A DNA stretch of 64,000 nt from Qipengyuania vulgaris (GTDB lineage Bacteria > Pseudomonadota > Alphaproteobacteria > Sphingomonadales > Sphingomonadaceae), in contig CCSI01000003.1 of the NCBI GenBank assembly GCA_000756795.1, positions 1 through 64,000 on the forward strand, read 5' to 3'. The notes beneath the pieces are model-generated. The model was not told the DNA's origin, made no database searches, and saw nothing but the letters and a program-made list of their open reading frames with translations. Shown here piece after piece: positions 27,508 to 37,036 of the stretch. A program made the position numbers and the translations under genes. Position 1 is the first letter of the stretch; the number at the start of each line of letters is the position of its first letter.

Positions 27508-28089
27508 ATGCAAGCGCAGCTCACCGCGAAAGACATAGCCTGCCGCCGCGTCGAGAGACTGCTCTTCAAGGGGCTGTCGCTTGATTGCGCGCCGGGCGAC
27601 GCGTTGCAGGTTGCCGGCGCGAACGGGGTCGGAAAGTCGAGCCTGTTGCGCATCCTTGCAGGGCTGCTGAGGCCCTTCGCGGGCGAGGTTTCGTCGACCG
27701 GAGCCATTGGGCTGGTGGATGAGCGGCTAGCGCTCGATGCGAACCAGCCGCTGGGTAAGGCGCTGGCTTTCTGGGAGCGGCTCGACGGTTGCAGCGACCC
27801 GGGCCGCGCGCTGGAAGTCTTGCAGCTCGAACCCTTGCTCGACGTGCCGGTGCGCTATCTCTCCACCGGCCAGAAGAAGCGCGCCGCGCTTGCGCGCCTC
27901 CTCAACCGGAATTGCCCTGTCTGGTTGCTCGACGAGCCGCTCAATGGTCTCGACACGCAGGCGCAAAAGAGCGTCGAGGCATTGGTGGCACTTCACTGCG
28001 GCGGGGGCGGGATTGCCGTCGTCGCCTCGCACCAGCCTTTTGCCGTTCCCGGCGGTAAGGCGCTCGCAATCGAGGACTACGCCGCATGA
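27508..28089 (+). CDS. ccmA: Heme exporter ATP-binding protein CcmA
   Basis: 193 aa ABC ATPase of cytochrome c maturation system I. It powers release of holo-CcmE from CcmC. Walker A is VAGANGVGKSSLLRILAG, the signature is YLSTGQKKRAALARLL, and Walker B is VWLLDEPLNGLD. The H-loop residue is in VVASHQPF. The ATG at 27508 is chosen; the open frame upstream overlaps the opposite-strand pterin dehydratase. ccmB follows with a 4-base overlap. Confidence 0.93.
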   Translation: MQAQLTAKDIACRRVERLLFKGLSLDCAPGDALQVAGANGVGKSSLLRILAGLLRPFAGEVSSTGAIGLVDERLALDANQPLGKALAFWERLDGCSDPGRALEVLQLEPLLDVPVRYLSTGQKKRAALARLLNRNCPVWLLDEPLNGLDTQAQKSVEALVALHCGGGGIAVVASHQPFAVPGGKALAIEDYAA

Positions 28090-28742
28090 GCGCCGCCCTC
28101 GCCCTCCTGCGCCGGGACCTGTCCTTGCTCATGCCGGGCGGAAGCGGTGGCGGTGTCTTGCCGCTGCTGTTCTTCCTTGCCGTGGCGATGCTTTATCCCT
28201 TCGCGGTCGGGCCGGATGCGCAATTGCTGGCGCGGACCGGAGGCGGGGTTATCTGGGTAGCCGCCCTGCTCGCAGCCATCCTGCCGCTGGAGAAACTCGT
28301 GACCGACGACCTCGAGGCTGGCGTGTTCGACCAATTGGCCTTGCGCAATGTCAGCGAAGAATTGGCGATGGCCATACGGCTCCTCGCGCATTGGCTGGCT
28401 TTCGCGCCGCTGCTCCTGGTCGCAACACTACCCGCCGCGGCGCTGCTGGGGCTGGACGAAGCCACCACCCGCACCGTGCTGCTCGGCCTTCTCGCCGGTA
28501 CGCCAGGCCTCGCCGCCGTCGGCCTCGCTGTCGCAGCCCTTACGGCGAGTATGCGCGGCGGCGCGGCTCTGGCGGGCCTCATGGTCATCCCACTCGCCGT
28601 GCCCATCCTCATTTTCGGAGCGGGCGCGTTGTCGCGACCCGACACCTCGGGCATCCTCTTCACGGCCGCCATCAGCCTCGGCCTGTGCGCACTAGCTCCC
28701 TTCGCCGCGGCAGCCGCCATTCGCGCGGCGAGGGAAAACTAA
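28086..28742 (+). CDS. ccmB: Heme exporter permease CcmB
   Basis: 218 aa, six predicted transmembrane helices, partner of CcmA in the CcmABCD complex. LLRRDLSLLM at the N-terminus and VWVAALLA-like and LPLEKLVTDDLEAGVFDQL motifs are typical of CcmB. ccmC and the remaining ccm genes are not in the window, so the pathway is split on this chromosome. The region after it (28743-28844) has no gene or clear terminator. Confidence 0.92.
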   Translation: MSAALALLRRDLSLLMPGGSGGGVLPLLFFLAVAMLYPFAVGPDAQLLARTGGGVIWVAALLAAILPLEKLVTDDLEAGVFDQLALRNVSEELAMAIRLLAHWLAFAPLLLVATLPAAALLGLDEATTRTVLLGLLAGTPGLAAVGLAVAALTASMRGGAALAGLMVIPLAVPILIFGAGALSRPDTSGILFTAAISLGLCALAPFAAAAAIRAAREN

Positions 28743-28844
28743 ACTTGTCCGACACTTACAAGACAACGCCGCGCCATTGGATGACAAGGGGCGCGAATTT
28801 CCGTAAATTTATTGAGGTCGCGCTTGGCTAGGGGCTTTTCCGAA

Positions 28845-29420
28845 ATGGAAGACGACGAGGTTTTCGTAGACTTTTACGCGCTGCTCGAGGTCGAGGCGGA
28901 TTGCGATCGGTCGGCGGTCGAAAAATCCTATCGCCAGCTGGCGCAGCTCTACCATCCCGATCATTCCGAAACCGCCGATGTCGAAAAATTCCAGGAAGCG
29001 ACCCGCGCCTACAAAGTCTTGAAGCACGCCAAGCGCCGCGCCGAATACGACAAGCAGCGCAATGCCCATCTCGGCATCGAAGAGCCAGCCCCCACCCCGC
29101 GCGACGATATCGTCATCGATGGCTCGACCGCGGTGCAGGATGCCGAAGTGCACGAGCAAATCCTGCTGGCGCTGTACAAGCAGCGCCGCGAAAATGCGCG
29201 CGAGCCTGGCATGATGCCCTATCATGTGCAGCGCGAACTCGATTGCTCGGACGAGAGCTTCGAGTTTCACACCTGGTATTTGAAGTCCAAGGGCTACATC
29301 GAGATAACCCAGCAAAGCGAACTCGCCATCACTATCGAGGGCGTGGACCACGTGATTTCAAGCAGCCGCGCCGCCAAGGAAAAGCTGCTGCTCGAGCAGG
29401 CAAAATCCTCGGAGGGCTAG
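28845..29420 (+). CDS. J-domain protein with winged-helix-like C-terminal region
   Basis: 191 aa. An N-terminal J-domain (~8-70) starts DFYALLEVEADC and carries the Hsp70-stimulating HPD in LYHPDHSE, with FQEATRAYKVL after it. The C-terminal half, from about residue 95, has three helices and a beta wing (VQRELDCSDESFEFHTWYLK, then GYIEITQQSELAITIEGVDH), a layout like winged-helix or PCI-type folds. There is no G/F region or zinc finger, so it is not DnaJ itself. It is probably a specialised co-chaperone. The ATG at 28845 is chosen; a TTG at 28812 is in frame. Confidence 0.75.
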   Translation: MEDDEVFVDFYALLEVEADCDRSAVEKSYRQLAQLYHPDHSETADVEKFQEATRAYKVLKHAKRRAEYDKQRNAHLGIEEPAPTPRDDIVIDGSTAVQDAEVHEQILLALYKQRRENAREPGMMPYHVQRELDCSDESFEFHTWYLKSKGYIEITQQSELAITIEGVDHVISSSRAAKEKLLLEQAKSSEG

Positions 29421-29423
29421 CCC

Positions 29424-30251
29424 TCAATAAGGCGGCTGGTGGAGGCCCTTGGGGCTTGCGGTGAAAATTTCGACGCCGTTTTCGGTGATGCCAATCGAAT
29501 GCTCGAACTGAGCGGAGAGCGACTTGTCGCGCGTCACGGCGGTCCAGCCGTCCTTGAGCAGTTTTGCATGCGGGCGGCCGAGGTTGATCATCGGCTCGAT
29601 GGTGAAGAACATCCCCGGCTTCAGCAGCGGGCCCGTGCCCTTGCGGCCGGTGTGGATGACTTCGGGTGCATCGTGGAACAGGCGGCCAAGACCGTGGCCG
29701 CAGAATTCCTGCACCACGCCGTAGCGATGCGACTTGGCATGCGCCTCGATGACCGCGCCGATATCGCCAAGCCGCGCGCCGGGCTGGCTTGCCGCCTCGA
29801 TGCCGAGCATGAGACATTCATAGGTCACGTCGACCAGCTTGCGTGCCTTCAGCGCAGGTTCGCCGGCGAAGAACATGCGGCTGGTGTCTCCGTGCCAGCC
29901 GTCCAAGAGCGGGGTCACGTCGATATTGACGATGTCGCCGTCCTTTAGCGCCTTGTCCGACGGGATGCCGTGGCAAATGACGTGGTTGATCGAGGTGCAG
30001 CAGCTGTGCTGGTAACCGCGATAGCCCATGGTAGCAGGCACCGCGCCGCCGTCGAGGGTCATCTCGCGAACCTTGTCATCGATTTCGCCGGTGGTCACGC
30101 CGGGCTTCACGAAACCGGTCAACTCATCGAGGATTTCGGCGGCAAGACGACCGGCCTTGCGCATACCCTCGAAGCCCTCGGGCCCGTGGAGCTTGATGGT
30201 GCCGTCACGATAGACGGTCTGTTCGCTGTCGATTACCTGATATTCGGTCAT
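29424..30251 (-). CDS. map: Methionine aminopeptidase, type I
   Basis: 275 aa. Removes the N-terminal Met from nascent proteins. The dinuclear metal ligands can be seen: Asp in VNIDVTPLLDGWHGD (two Asp), His in GHGLGRLFHDAPEV, and Glu in FTIEPMINLG and FEHSIGITENG. The length suits type I without an extension beyond about 20 residues at the N-terminus. It is convergent with the J-domain gene; both stop codons lie in the palindrome at 29412-29425. Confidence 0.96.
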   Translation of the reverse strand: MTEYQVIDSEQTVYRDGTIKLHGPEGFEGMRKAGRLAAEILDELTGFVKPGVTTGEIDDKVREMTLDGGAVPATMGYRGYQHSCCTSINHVICHGIPSDKALKDGDIVNIDVTPLLDGWHGDTSRMFFAGEPALKARKLVDVTYECLMLGIEAASQPGARLGDIGAVIEAHAKSHRYGVVQEFCGHGLGRLFHDAPEVIHTGRKGTGPLLKPGMFFTIEPMINLGRPHAKLLKDGWTAVTRDKSLSAQFEHSIGITENGVEIFTASPKGLHQPPY

Positions 30252-30292
30252 GCGCGCCCATGTAGTGCTTTCGCGCGATAATTGCGAGTGCG

Positions 30293-31117
30293 CTAACGCT
30301 TCACGCTGAAAGCATTGGCGAACTCGGGCTTCACCGCGTCGAGGATGGAGGGCGTGACCGAGAAGTTCAGTTCGTATGCCCCCTCGGCATAGGAGCCCGC
30401 AACATAGGGTCCGAAGTAGATGCCGATGCGGTTGAAGGTCTCGCCATTAGAGGAGCCGACGAGCACGGTCGCCTCGTCGATACCGGGGCAGTCGTCGAAC
30501 ATATCGCCGCTGGCAGGATCGATGCTCATCCCGCGCCGCTTTTCGCGCTGCTCGTTCAACGCCTCGCACAAACGCGCTCCGAGCGCCGTTTCCAGCGCGA
30601 CGGGCGAATTGAACAGCTCCACGCCTTTCATCGCACGCTGCCCGCGCTTGTCCCAGACGAGCGAAGTCTTGCCGCTGTTACCATGCGCACCGCCGGTATA
30701 GACGTAGAGGTCCGCCGAGAGGCTCAGCCATTGCGGCAGGTCGGCGACGACCTTCCATTCCTTTTCAAAGCCGCGGCTGATGCAGGAGATGCAGTCTTCG
30801 GGCGCGCCCTCGAAGGATTTCTCCCACTCGGCCTTCTGCGCCGCCAGTTCGCGGTCCCGCTCTGCCGTGAAGCGTTCGACCAGCTGCGGCACTTGGCTCA
30901 CCGCCTTGGGCCAGCTGTAGGCGAATTCGCGGTTTCCGCCGTTCTTCGAGGAATCGTCATCGAAGGTCACGGCCTTCGCCTCGGCGGCTCCAGTCACCTT
31001 CGCACTCGCTGTGGCGGTCGCGGTCGCTTCAGCTTCGGGCGATGCGGATTCGTCCCCGCTTTGCGAGCAGGCAGCGCTCGACAGGGCGAGGGAAATCAGG
31101 AACAGGCAGTTGCGCAT
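30293..31117 (-). CDS. Lipoprotein with DUF4163/DUF3298 (RsiV/PdaC-like) domain
   Basis: 274 aa. The signal peptide ends in a lipobox-like SSAAC (Cys ~17), followed by a Thr/Ala-rich spacer. The globular part contains LYVYTGGAHGNS, the marker of the DUF3298 (RsiV C-terminal) fold, with conserved Cys in DCISCISR and FDDCPG. RsiV and PdaC relatives bind lysozyme or peptidoglycan. Its role here is inferred to be extracytoplasmic ligand binding. It is divergent from the M17 aminopeptidase gene. Confidence 0.75.
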   Translation of the reverse strand: MRNCLFLISLALSSAACSQSGDESASPEAEATATATASAKVTGAAEAKAVTFDDDSSKNGGNREFAYSWPKAVSQVPQLVERFTAERDRELAAQKAEWEKSFEGAPEDCISCISRGFEKEWKVVADLPQWLSLSADLYVYTGGAHGNSGKTSLVWDKRGQRAMKGVELFNSPVALETALGARLCEALNEQREKRRGMSIDPASGDMFDDCPGIDEATVLVGSSNGETFNRIGIYFGPYVAGSYAEGAYELNFSVTPSILDAVKPEFANAFSVKR

Positions 31118-31160
31118 CGAATTACCTTGGCACGAAGCTGATTAACCCGAGGGGAATACC

Positions 31161-32549
31161 ATGGCCGAGAAAGCCGACCTAATCCAGGCAGACCGCGGAC
31201 AGGAAGCTATCCCCATCCATCTGGTCAACAAGGACGAATTTGCCGACTGGGCCAAGTCTCTTTCCTCCGGCCAGCGCGCCGCACTGGAAGCGCAGAAATT
31301 CGATGGCGGCGGCTACCAGGTCGGCATCGTGCCCGACGGTGACAGCTGGTTTGCAGTCGGCGGAGTCACCAATCCTGACGAGCTTTCGAGCTGGTGCATG
31401 GCCAAACTCGCCGAAGCCCTACCCGAAGGGACCTATCGCCGCGCGAAGGGCGAGCCGGGTCCGGCACTCCACGGCTGGCAGACCGCGCAATATCACTTTG
31501 AGCGCTACAAGAAGCCCGACAAGCCCGTCGGGCCGCGCATCCTGCTGACCAAGGAAGCGAAAAAAATCGACGCGGCCGTGGCAGAAGCCAAGGCTGTGTG
31601 CCTCATCCGCGACCTCGTCAACACGCCTGCCGAGGACATGGGCCCGGCCGCGCTGGAAGAACAGTGCGAGCGCCTCGCCAAGGAACACGGCGGCAAGCTG
31701 TCGGTCACCCGCGGCGACCAGCTCGAGCAGGAATATCCCATGGTCCACGCCGTGGGCCGGGCGGCCACCCGTCACCATGCTCCGCGCATCATGCACCTTA
31801 CCTGGGGCAAGGAAGGCGACCCGGTCATTGCCATCGTCGGCAAGGGCGTTTGTTTCGATAGCGGCGGGCTCGATGTGAAGAGTTCCTCCGGCATGCTGCT
31901 GATGAAGAAGGACATGGGCGGCGCGGCACATGCCATTGCGCTCGCTGGTCTCGTCATGGGCGGGAAGCTGCCCGTGCGGTTGCACCTGCTGGTGCCTGCG
32001 GTCGAGAACGCTATTTCGGGCAACAGCTTCCGTCCGGGCGATGTGCTGAAGTCGCGCAAGGGCCTGACGGTGGAAATCGGCAATACCGACGCCGAAGGCC
32101 GCCTCATCCTCGGCGATGCGCTGACCCGTGCCTCGGAAGAAAATCCCGAACTCATCCTCGATTTCGCAACACTTACCGGTGCCGCACGCGTGGCGCTCGG
32201 CCCCGACTTTCCTGCACTCATGGCACGCAGGGACGCGACCGCAGACGCGCTTATCGAAGCGGGCAAGGCGCATGACGACCAGCCGTGGCGCCTGCCGTTG
32301 CCGGAGATCTATGCCGAGTGGCTGGCCTCCGACATCGCCGACACCAACAACGCGCACGGCAATGCCTTTGCGGGCGCAAGCGTGGCGGGCCTCTTCCTCG
32401 ACAAGTTTGTTGGCGACGGCATCGACTGGGCGCATTTCGACACCTTTGCATGGCGCCCCTCGGCCAAACCCGGCCGGCCCAAGGGCGGCGAAGCCTATGG
32501 CCTGCGCGCTGCGTGGCACATGCTCCAAAACCGTTTCAAAGCGGCATAG
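31161..32549 (+). CDS. Leucyl aminopeptidase family protein (M17)
   Basis: 462 aa cytoplasmic zinc/manganese exopeptidase. Metal ligands and catalytic residues lie in VGKGVCFDSGGLDVKS, KKDMGGAAHAIALAG and the signature NTDAEGRLILGDAL. The N-terminal domain is shorter and more divergent than in PepA, as is usual in alphaproteobacteria. ATG at 31161 has AGGGG about seven bases before it. A 6-bp GC hairpin right after the stop (32552-32571) has no T-run. Confidence 0.92.
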   Translation: MAEKADLIQADRGQEAIPIHLVNKDEFADWAKSLSSGQRAALEAQKFDGGGYQVGIVPDGDSWFAVGGVTNPDELSSWCMAKLAEALPEGTYRRAKGEPGPALHGWQTAQYHFERYKKPDKPVGPRILLTKEAKKIDAAVAEAKAVCLIRDLVNTPAEDMGPAALEEQCERLAKEHGGKLSVTRGDQLEQEYPMVHAVGRAATRHHAPRIMHLTWGKEGDPVIAIVGKGVCFDSGGLDVKSSSGMLLMKKDMGGAAHAIALAGLVMGGKLPVRLHLLVPAVENAISGNSFRPGDVLKSRKGLTVEIGNTDAEGRLILGDALTRASEENPELILDFATLTGAARVALGPDFPALMARRDATADALIEAGKAHDDQPWRLPLPEIYAEWLASDIADTNNAHGNAFAGASVAGLFLDKFVGDGIDWAHFDTFAWRPSAKPGRPKGGEAYGLRAAWHMLQNRFKAA

Positions 32550-32619
32550 TGGGGCAGAGACGCTTGCCCCGCGCGGGCCTCGCGGTTAAGCGCCTCGCCA
32601 CAAGACTAGGGAAAGTTCA

Positions 32620-32973
32620 TTGAGCGCAGCGGCTGATTACACATTGCCTGAAGGTATCGTCGGATTGAAAGGTCCGGTGCAGAAACCTGCGCCCGGCACC
32701 CTGCCCCTGCGCGGCGACCTTGCGCATGTCGCGCTGGCAGACGGCTACCTCGCCGCCCATTACGTCATCCCGCATGCCCGCAAGCTCGGCGATGCCGACG
32801 TGACGCTTAAGCTGACTTCGCGTGACGATGCGGACGATGGCGCAAAGCTCGCGGCCGGCTCCGATGTCGAACTGCTCGATTGCGAAGGCGACTGGGTCTG
32901 GCTGACCGTCGGCCCGCAAGGCCCGAGCGGCTATGCGCACAAAAGCGCGCTTGCACCCGACGTTGACGCATAA
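32620..32973 (+). CDS. Small protein with SH3-like C-terminus, TTG start
   Basis: 117 aa. The C-terminal part, LKLTSRDDADDG to the WVWLTVGPQGPSGYAHKSAL end, matches bacterial SH3 (SH3b) domains that bind peptides or glycan. The N-terminal part (LPLRGDLAHVALADGYLAAHYV) has no signal peptide and resembles the N-part of similar alphaproteobacterial SH3 proteins. The only credible start is TTG at 32620, with AGGGAAA six bases upstream. It overlaps argC by about 40 bases if that gene starts at 32933. Confidence 0.65.
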   Translation: MSAAADYTLPEGIVGLKGPVQKPAPGTLPLRGDLAHVALADGYLAAHYVIPHARKLGDADVTLKLTSRDDADDGAKLAAGSDVELLDCEGDWVWLTVGPQGPSGYAHKSALAPDVDA

Positions 32974-33904
32974 GGTCTTCATCGACGGGGCGGCGGGCAC
33001 GACCGGCCTCGAAATCGCAGAGCGGCTGGCTGGCCGCAGCGAATTTTCGCTCATCACATTGGACGATACGCAGCGCAAGGATGCCGCTGCACGGCGCGAG
33101 GCGCTGAACGAGGCCGATGTCGCAATCCTCTGCCTGCCCGACGACGCCGCGCGCGAGGCAGTCGAACTGCTCGACCCGGCCAGCGGCACGCGCGTCATCG
33201 ATGCCTCGAGCGCGCACCGCACTGCCGATGGCTGGTGTTATGGCTTCCCCGAACTCGTCGGCCGCGAACGCGTCGCCGATGCCCGCCGGGTGAGCAATCC
33301 CGGCTGCTATCCGACCGGTTTCCTTGGTCTGATTGCCCCGCTGGTGAGGGCCGAATTGCTGCCCGCGGACTGGCCCTACACCGTCAACGCCGTGAGCGGA
33401 TATTCGGGCGGCGGCAAGGCGCTCATCGAACGCTTCGAACAGGGCAGCGCGCCCGCATTTCGCAGTTATGGCCTCGCCATGGGGCACAAGCACCTCGCCG
33501 AAATGCAGGCGCATGCTGGCCTCGCTCATGCACCGGTTTTCTCGCCTGCCGTGGTCGATGCCTTTCGCGGCATGGTCGTAGAGGTCCCGCTGCAGCTCTC
33601 CGCTATCGACGGCGCAGGTGAGCCTGCAGCGCTGCTCGAAGCGCTCGAGACATTTTACGAAGGCTCGGATGTCGTTTGGACGCACCCCGACTTCGACCTT
33701 CCCTCCGAGCTGCTCGTTGATACCGACGCGAGCCCTCGCGACGACATGCGACTGTTCGTTTTCGGAGCAGAAGACGGGAGCCAGGCGCGCCTCGTGGCCA
33801 TGCTCGACAATCTCGGCAAGGGTGCTAGCGGAGCTGCGGTACAGAACCTCAATCTGCTTTGCGGCCTGGACGAAACTGCGGGCCTCCACCTGCCTTCTGC
33901 CTAA
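32933..33904 (+). CDS. argC: N-acetyl-gamma-glutamyl-phosphate reductase, type 2
   Basis: 323 aa (arginine biosynthesis, third step, NADPH dependent). FIDGAAGTTGLEIAERL is the Rossmann motif, SSAHRTADGWCYGFPE follows, and the catalytic Cys is in SNPGCYPTGFLG. GHKHLAEMQAHAGL matches the short type 2 family. The start is uncertain: ATG at 32933 lies inside the SH3 gene, while TTG at 32963 would begin just before the conserved LTHKVFIDG. The rest of the arginine pathway is not in the window. Confidence 0.93.
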   Translation: MRTKARLHPTLTHKVFIDGAAGTTGLEIAERLAGRSEFSLITLDDTQRKDAAARREALNEADVAILCLPDDAAREAVELLDPASGTRVIDASSAHRTADGWCYGFPELVGRERVADARRVSNPGCYPTGFLGLIAPLVRAELLPADWPYTVNAVSGYSGGGKALIERFEQGSAPAFRSYGLAMGHKHLAEMQAHAGLAHAPVFSPAVVDAFRGMVVEVPLQLSAIDGAGEPAALLEALETFYEGSDVVWTHPDFDLPSELLVDTDASPRDDMRLFVFGAEDGSQARLVAMLDNLGKGASGAAVQNLNLLCGLDETAGLHLPSA

Positions 33905-33987
33905 AAATTAGGCAGCGTCCGTCCAAGCCTTGGGCAGCGCTCGCACACGCGCTCCCTGCGACCCGCCGATTTCCGTCATTCCCGCAC

Positions 33988-34004
33988 TTGGCACGTTTCT
34001 TGGA
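33988..34004 (+). promoter_or_regulatory. Sigma-54 promoter for glnB-glnA
   Basis: TTGGCACGTTTCTTGGA at 33988-34004 matches the sigma-54 consensus (TGGCACG, four bases, TTGCA/T) except for G in place of C at the -12 element. The -24 GG and -12 region have exact spacing. It lies about 75 bases upstream of the glnB GTG, as expected for nitrogen-controlled glnBA operons, which are usually activated by NtrC. No clear NtrC dyad was found in the 175-base spacer. Confidence 0.7.
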
Positions 34005-34028
34005 ACGACGCGCGCAGAGTAACATTAG

Positions 34029-34418
<390 letters not shown>

Positions 34419-34482
34419 ACCGAACTACCCTGCCCGCCGCAGCTTGCGGGCATCAAGCGAACTACCCCAACGGAGGCAATAC

Positions 34483-35892
34483 ATGAGCACTGCAAGCGAC
34501 GTCCTGAAGCGTATCAAGGACGAGGAAATCGAGTGGGTCGACCTCAGGTTCACCGACCCCAAGGGCAAGTGGCAGCACCTCACCATGGTCGCCGGCGCGC
34601 TTGATGAAGACCAGCTCGAAGACGGCCTCATGTTCGACGGCTCCTCGATTGCCGGCTGGAAGGTCATCAACGAAAGCGACATGATCCTGAAGCCCGACCT
34701 CGAGCGCGTCTATGTCGACCCGTTCAGTGCCGAGCCGATGCTCATCGTCTTCTGCGACATCGTCGAGCCTTCGACCGGCGAATGGTACGCCCGCGACCCG
34801 CGCTCGACCGCCAAGCGCGCCGAAGCGCACTTGAAGTCGCTCGGCATCGGCGACACGGTCTATGTCGGCCCCGAAGCCGAATTCTTCATGTTCGACGATG
34901 TCCGCTTCGAAGACGGCTATGCCGGCTCGGGCTACGCCATCGACGATATCGAACTGCCGACCAACAGCGGCAAGGAATACGAGAGCGGCAATCTTGCCCA
35001 CCGTCCGCGCGCCAAGGGCGGTTATTTCCCCGTGGCTCCGGTCGACAGCGCCGTCGACATCCGCGGCGAGATGGTTTCGACCATGATCGAAATGGGCCTG
35101 CCCTGCGACAAGCACCACCACGAAGTGGCTGCAGCCCAGCACGAGCTTGGCCTCACTTTCGGCACGCTCACCGAGACCGCCGACCGCATGCAGATCTACA
35201 AGTATGTCGTGCACCAGGTCGCGCATATCTACGGCAAGACCGCGACTTTCATGCCCAAGCCGATCAAGGACGATAACGGTTCGGGCATGCACACCCACAT
35301 GTCGATCTGGGACGACGGCAAGCCGACCTTCGCAGGCAACCAGTATGGCGGCCTCAGCGAAAATTGCCTCTACTACATCGGCGGTGTCATCAAGCACGCC
35401 AAGGCTCTGAACGCCTTCACCAACCCGACCACTAACAGCTACAAGCGCTTGGTTCCGGGCTTCGAAGCGCCGGTCCTGCTCGCCTACTCGGCGCGCAACC
35501 GTTCGGCTTCGTGCCGCATCCCCTATGGTGCAGGCGACAAAGCGAAGCGCGTCGAATTCCGCTTCCCCGATGCGATGGCCAACCCCTACCTCGCCTATGC
35601 CGCGCTGCTGATGGCGGGTCTCGACGGGATCACCAACAAGATCCACCCGGGCGAAGCCATGGACAAGAACCTCTACGACCTGCCCCCGGCAGAACTCGCC
35701 GATGTTCCGACCGTGTGCGGTTCCTTGCGTGAGGCTCTCGAGGCGCTCGAAGCCGACCACGAGTTCCTGCTGAAGGGCGATGTCTTCACCAAGGACCAGA
35801 TCGACGCTTATGCCGAACTGAAGTGGGAAGAGGTCCTGCGCGTGGAAACCACGCCGTGCGCGGCAGAATTCGACATGTATTACAGCGCGTAA
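34483..35892 (+). CDS. glnA: Glutamine synthetase, type I
   Basis: 469 aa dodecameric enzyme that makes glutamine from glutamate, ammonia and ATP. Metal and substrate motifs such as [30 protein letters not shown] and the arginine site in [11 protein letters not shown] are present. Tyr398 in the [10 protein letters not shown] loop corresponds to the adenylylation site (GSI-beta). CGGAGG lies eight bases before the ATG at 34483. The gene ends at a strong terminator. Confidence 0.98.
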   Translation: MSTASDVLKRIKDEEIEWVDLRFTDPKGKWQHLTMVAGALDEDQLEDGLMFDGSSIAGWKVINESDMILKPDLERVYVDPFSAEPMLIVFCDIVEPSTGEWYARDPRSTAKRAEAHLKSLGIGDTVYVGPEAEFFMFDDVRFEDGYAGSGYAIDDIELPTNSGKEYESGNLAHRPRAKGGYFPVAPVDSAVDIRGEMVSTMIEMGLPCDKHHHEVAAAQHELGLTFGTLTETADRMQIYKYVVHQVAHIYGKTATFMPKPIKDDNGSGMHTHMSIWDDGKPTFAGNQYGGLSENCLYYIGGVIKHAKALNAFTNPTTNSYKRLVPGFEAPVLLAYSARNRSASCRIPYGAGDKAKRVEFRFPDAMANPYLAYAALLMAGLDGITNKIHPGEAMDKNLYDLPPAELADVPTVCGSLREALEALEADHEFLLKGDVFTKDQIDAYAELKWEEVLRVETTPCAAEFDMYYSA

Positions 35893-35912
35893 CTCACGTT
35901 AACCCAATGCGA

Positions 35913-35948
35913 GGGGCGTCCGGCAGCTGCCGGGCGCCCCTTCTTCTT
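35913..35948 (+). terminator. Rho-independent terminator after glnA
   Basis: A long near-perfect hairpin GGGGCGTCCGGCAG / CTGCCGGGCGCCCC with one mismatch and almost no loop, followed by TTCTTCTT. It ends the glnBA transcript, and the next gene (PilZ) begins about 90 bases later. Confidence 0.85.
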
Positions 35949-36035
35949 GGAGCCCCGGAAAAGCCCTATACGCTTTCTTAGGATGCAGCGCTTATTCTCC
36001 CGCGACGACGAGCCCATCGGGGGAGCGGAACGAGC

Positions 36036-37031
36036 ATGACATTCTGGCGCAAAGACATCGTGGCCGAACCTGCCGAGACGCGGGCCGACGTCATCATCCA
36101 GAAGAAAAAGCGCAAGCAGGTTCCCAATGCCAAGGGTCTTGGCGCGGTCGCAATTCCGCGCAATGGCCCCCGGGCGGTTCACCAGCGCAATGAGGACCGT
36201 CACGTCCTGCGCGCCACCACGGCGACCGCCGATATTGCTGGCGAAATCCACGAGGTTTCCATCCTCAACCTCTCGTCCAACGGCGTGATGATCGCCTATG
36301 AGGGCGACCTGCGCATCGGCGAACAGGTCTATCTCACCATCGAGGACTGCGCGCCCATCACCACTGCCGTGCGCTGGCTGCGCGCAGGCAAGGTCGGTCT
36401 GGAATTCATCGCCGAAACGGTCATCATCGCCGAGGCCGGCGTACAGGACTATATCGTCAAGACCATCCGCCGCGAGGCCGAGGCGGCAGGCACAACCGGA
36501 ACGCTGAAAATCGGCAGCGAGCAGCGCGATGCCTCGAAACGCCATCCGCTGGTATTCGTGGGCAAGGTTCGTTGGCCCGGAGGCACGACTACCGCCCGCC
36601 TGCGCAATATATCGGAAAGCGGCGCGATGGTGGCGCTGGCGGATAATACAGACCTCGCAAAGGGCGATGCGCTGACGCTGTCCCTGGCAAAGGCAGGCGA
36701 AATCGTGGCGCGCGTTCGATGGATTGCCGACCGACAGTTCGGTTTGCAATTCGACCAGCCTTTCGATGTGTCGCTGCTGGTCAACGAGAACGCCGCCGAG
36801 CTCGCCCCGCCGCAGGATTTCGGAGGCCTTGCTGCGCCTTCGGCAGCCGACGAGCCGACCGAGGACGATTTCGATAGCCTCAAGATACGCCTCGGCAACG
36901 TGCGGAATCCGCACCGTCCGCCCGACATGCGCTACGGCAAGCTCACACTCGATGAGGTCTATGCGACCCTATACCCGGATGGCGTGCCTGAAGGCCTGCG
37001 CACGACAGAGGCGGAAACACCTGCCGAATAG
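36036..37031 (+). CDS. Protein with two PilZ-type domains
   Basis: 331 aa, cytoplasmic, no signal peptide. Two PilZ-like beta barrels are visible, around residues 50-125 (ILNLSSNGVMIAYEGDLRIG, then RWLRAGKVGLEFI) and 165-245 (RLRNISESGAMVAL, then VRWIADRQFGLQF). PilZ domains commonly bind cyclic-di-GMP; the RxxxR of the classical binding motif is not clear in the second copy, so binding is uncertain. The acidic tail is low in structure. GGGGGAG lies upstream of the ATG. It could connect second messengers to motility or the pilus genes far to the right. Confidence 0.78.
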   Translation: MTFWRKDIVAEPAETRADVIIQKKKRKQVPNAKGLGAVAIPRNGPRAVHQRNEDRHVLRATTATADIAGEIHEVSILNLSSNGVMIAYEGDLRIGEQVYLTIEDCAPITTAVRWLRAGKVGLEFIAETVIIAEAGVQDYIVKTIRREAEAAGTTGTLKIGSEQRDASKRHPLVFVGKVRWPGGTTTARLRNISESGAMVALADNTDLAKGDALTLSLAKAGEIVARVRWIADRQFGLQFDQPFDVSLLVNENAAELAPPQDFGGLAAPSAADEPTEDDFDSLKIRLGNVRNPHRPPDMRYGKLTLDEVYATLYPDGVPEGLRTTEAETPAE

Positions 37032-37036
37032 GTCGC

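Noticed and set aside
29412..29425. GAGGGCTAGCCCTC palindrome over two convergent stop codons
   Set aside because: It has no T-run and only a 7-bp arm with no loop. It is a chance effect of the two stop codons rather than a supported terminator.
32552..32571. GGGGCA/TGCCCC hairpin after the M17 aminopeptidase
   Set aside because: No uridine run follows, so a terminator call would not be safe.
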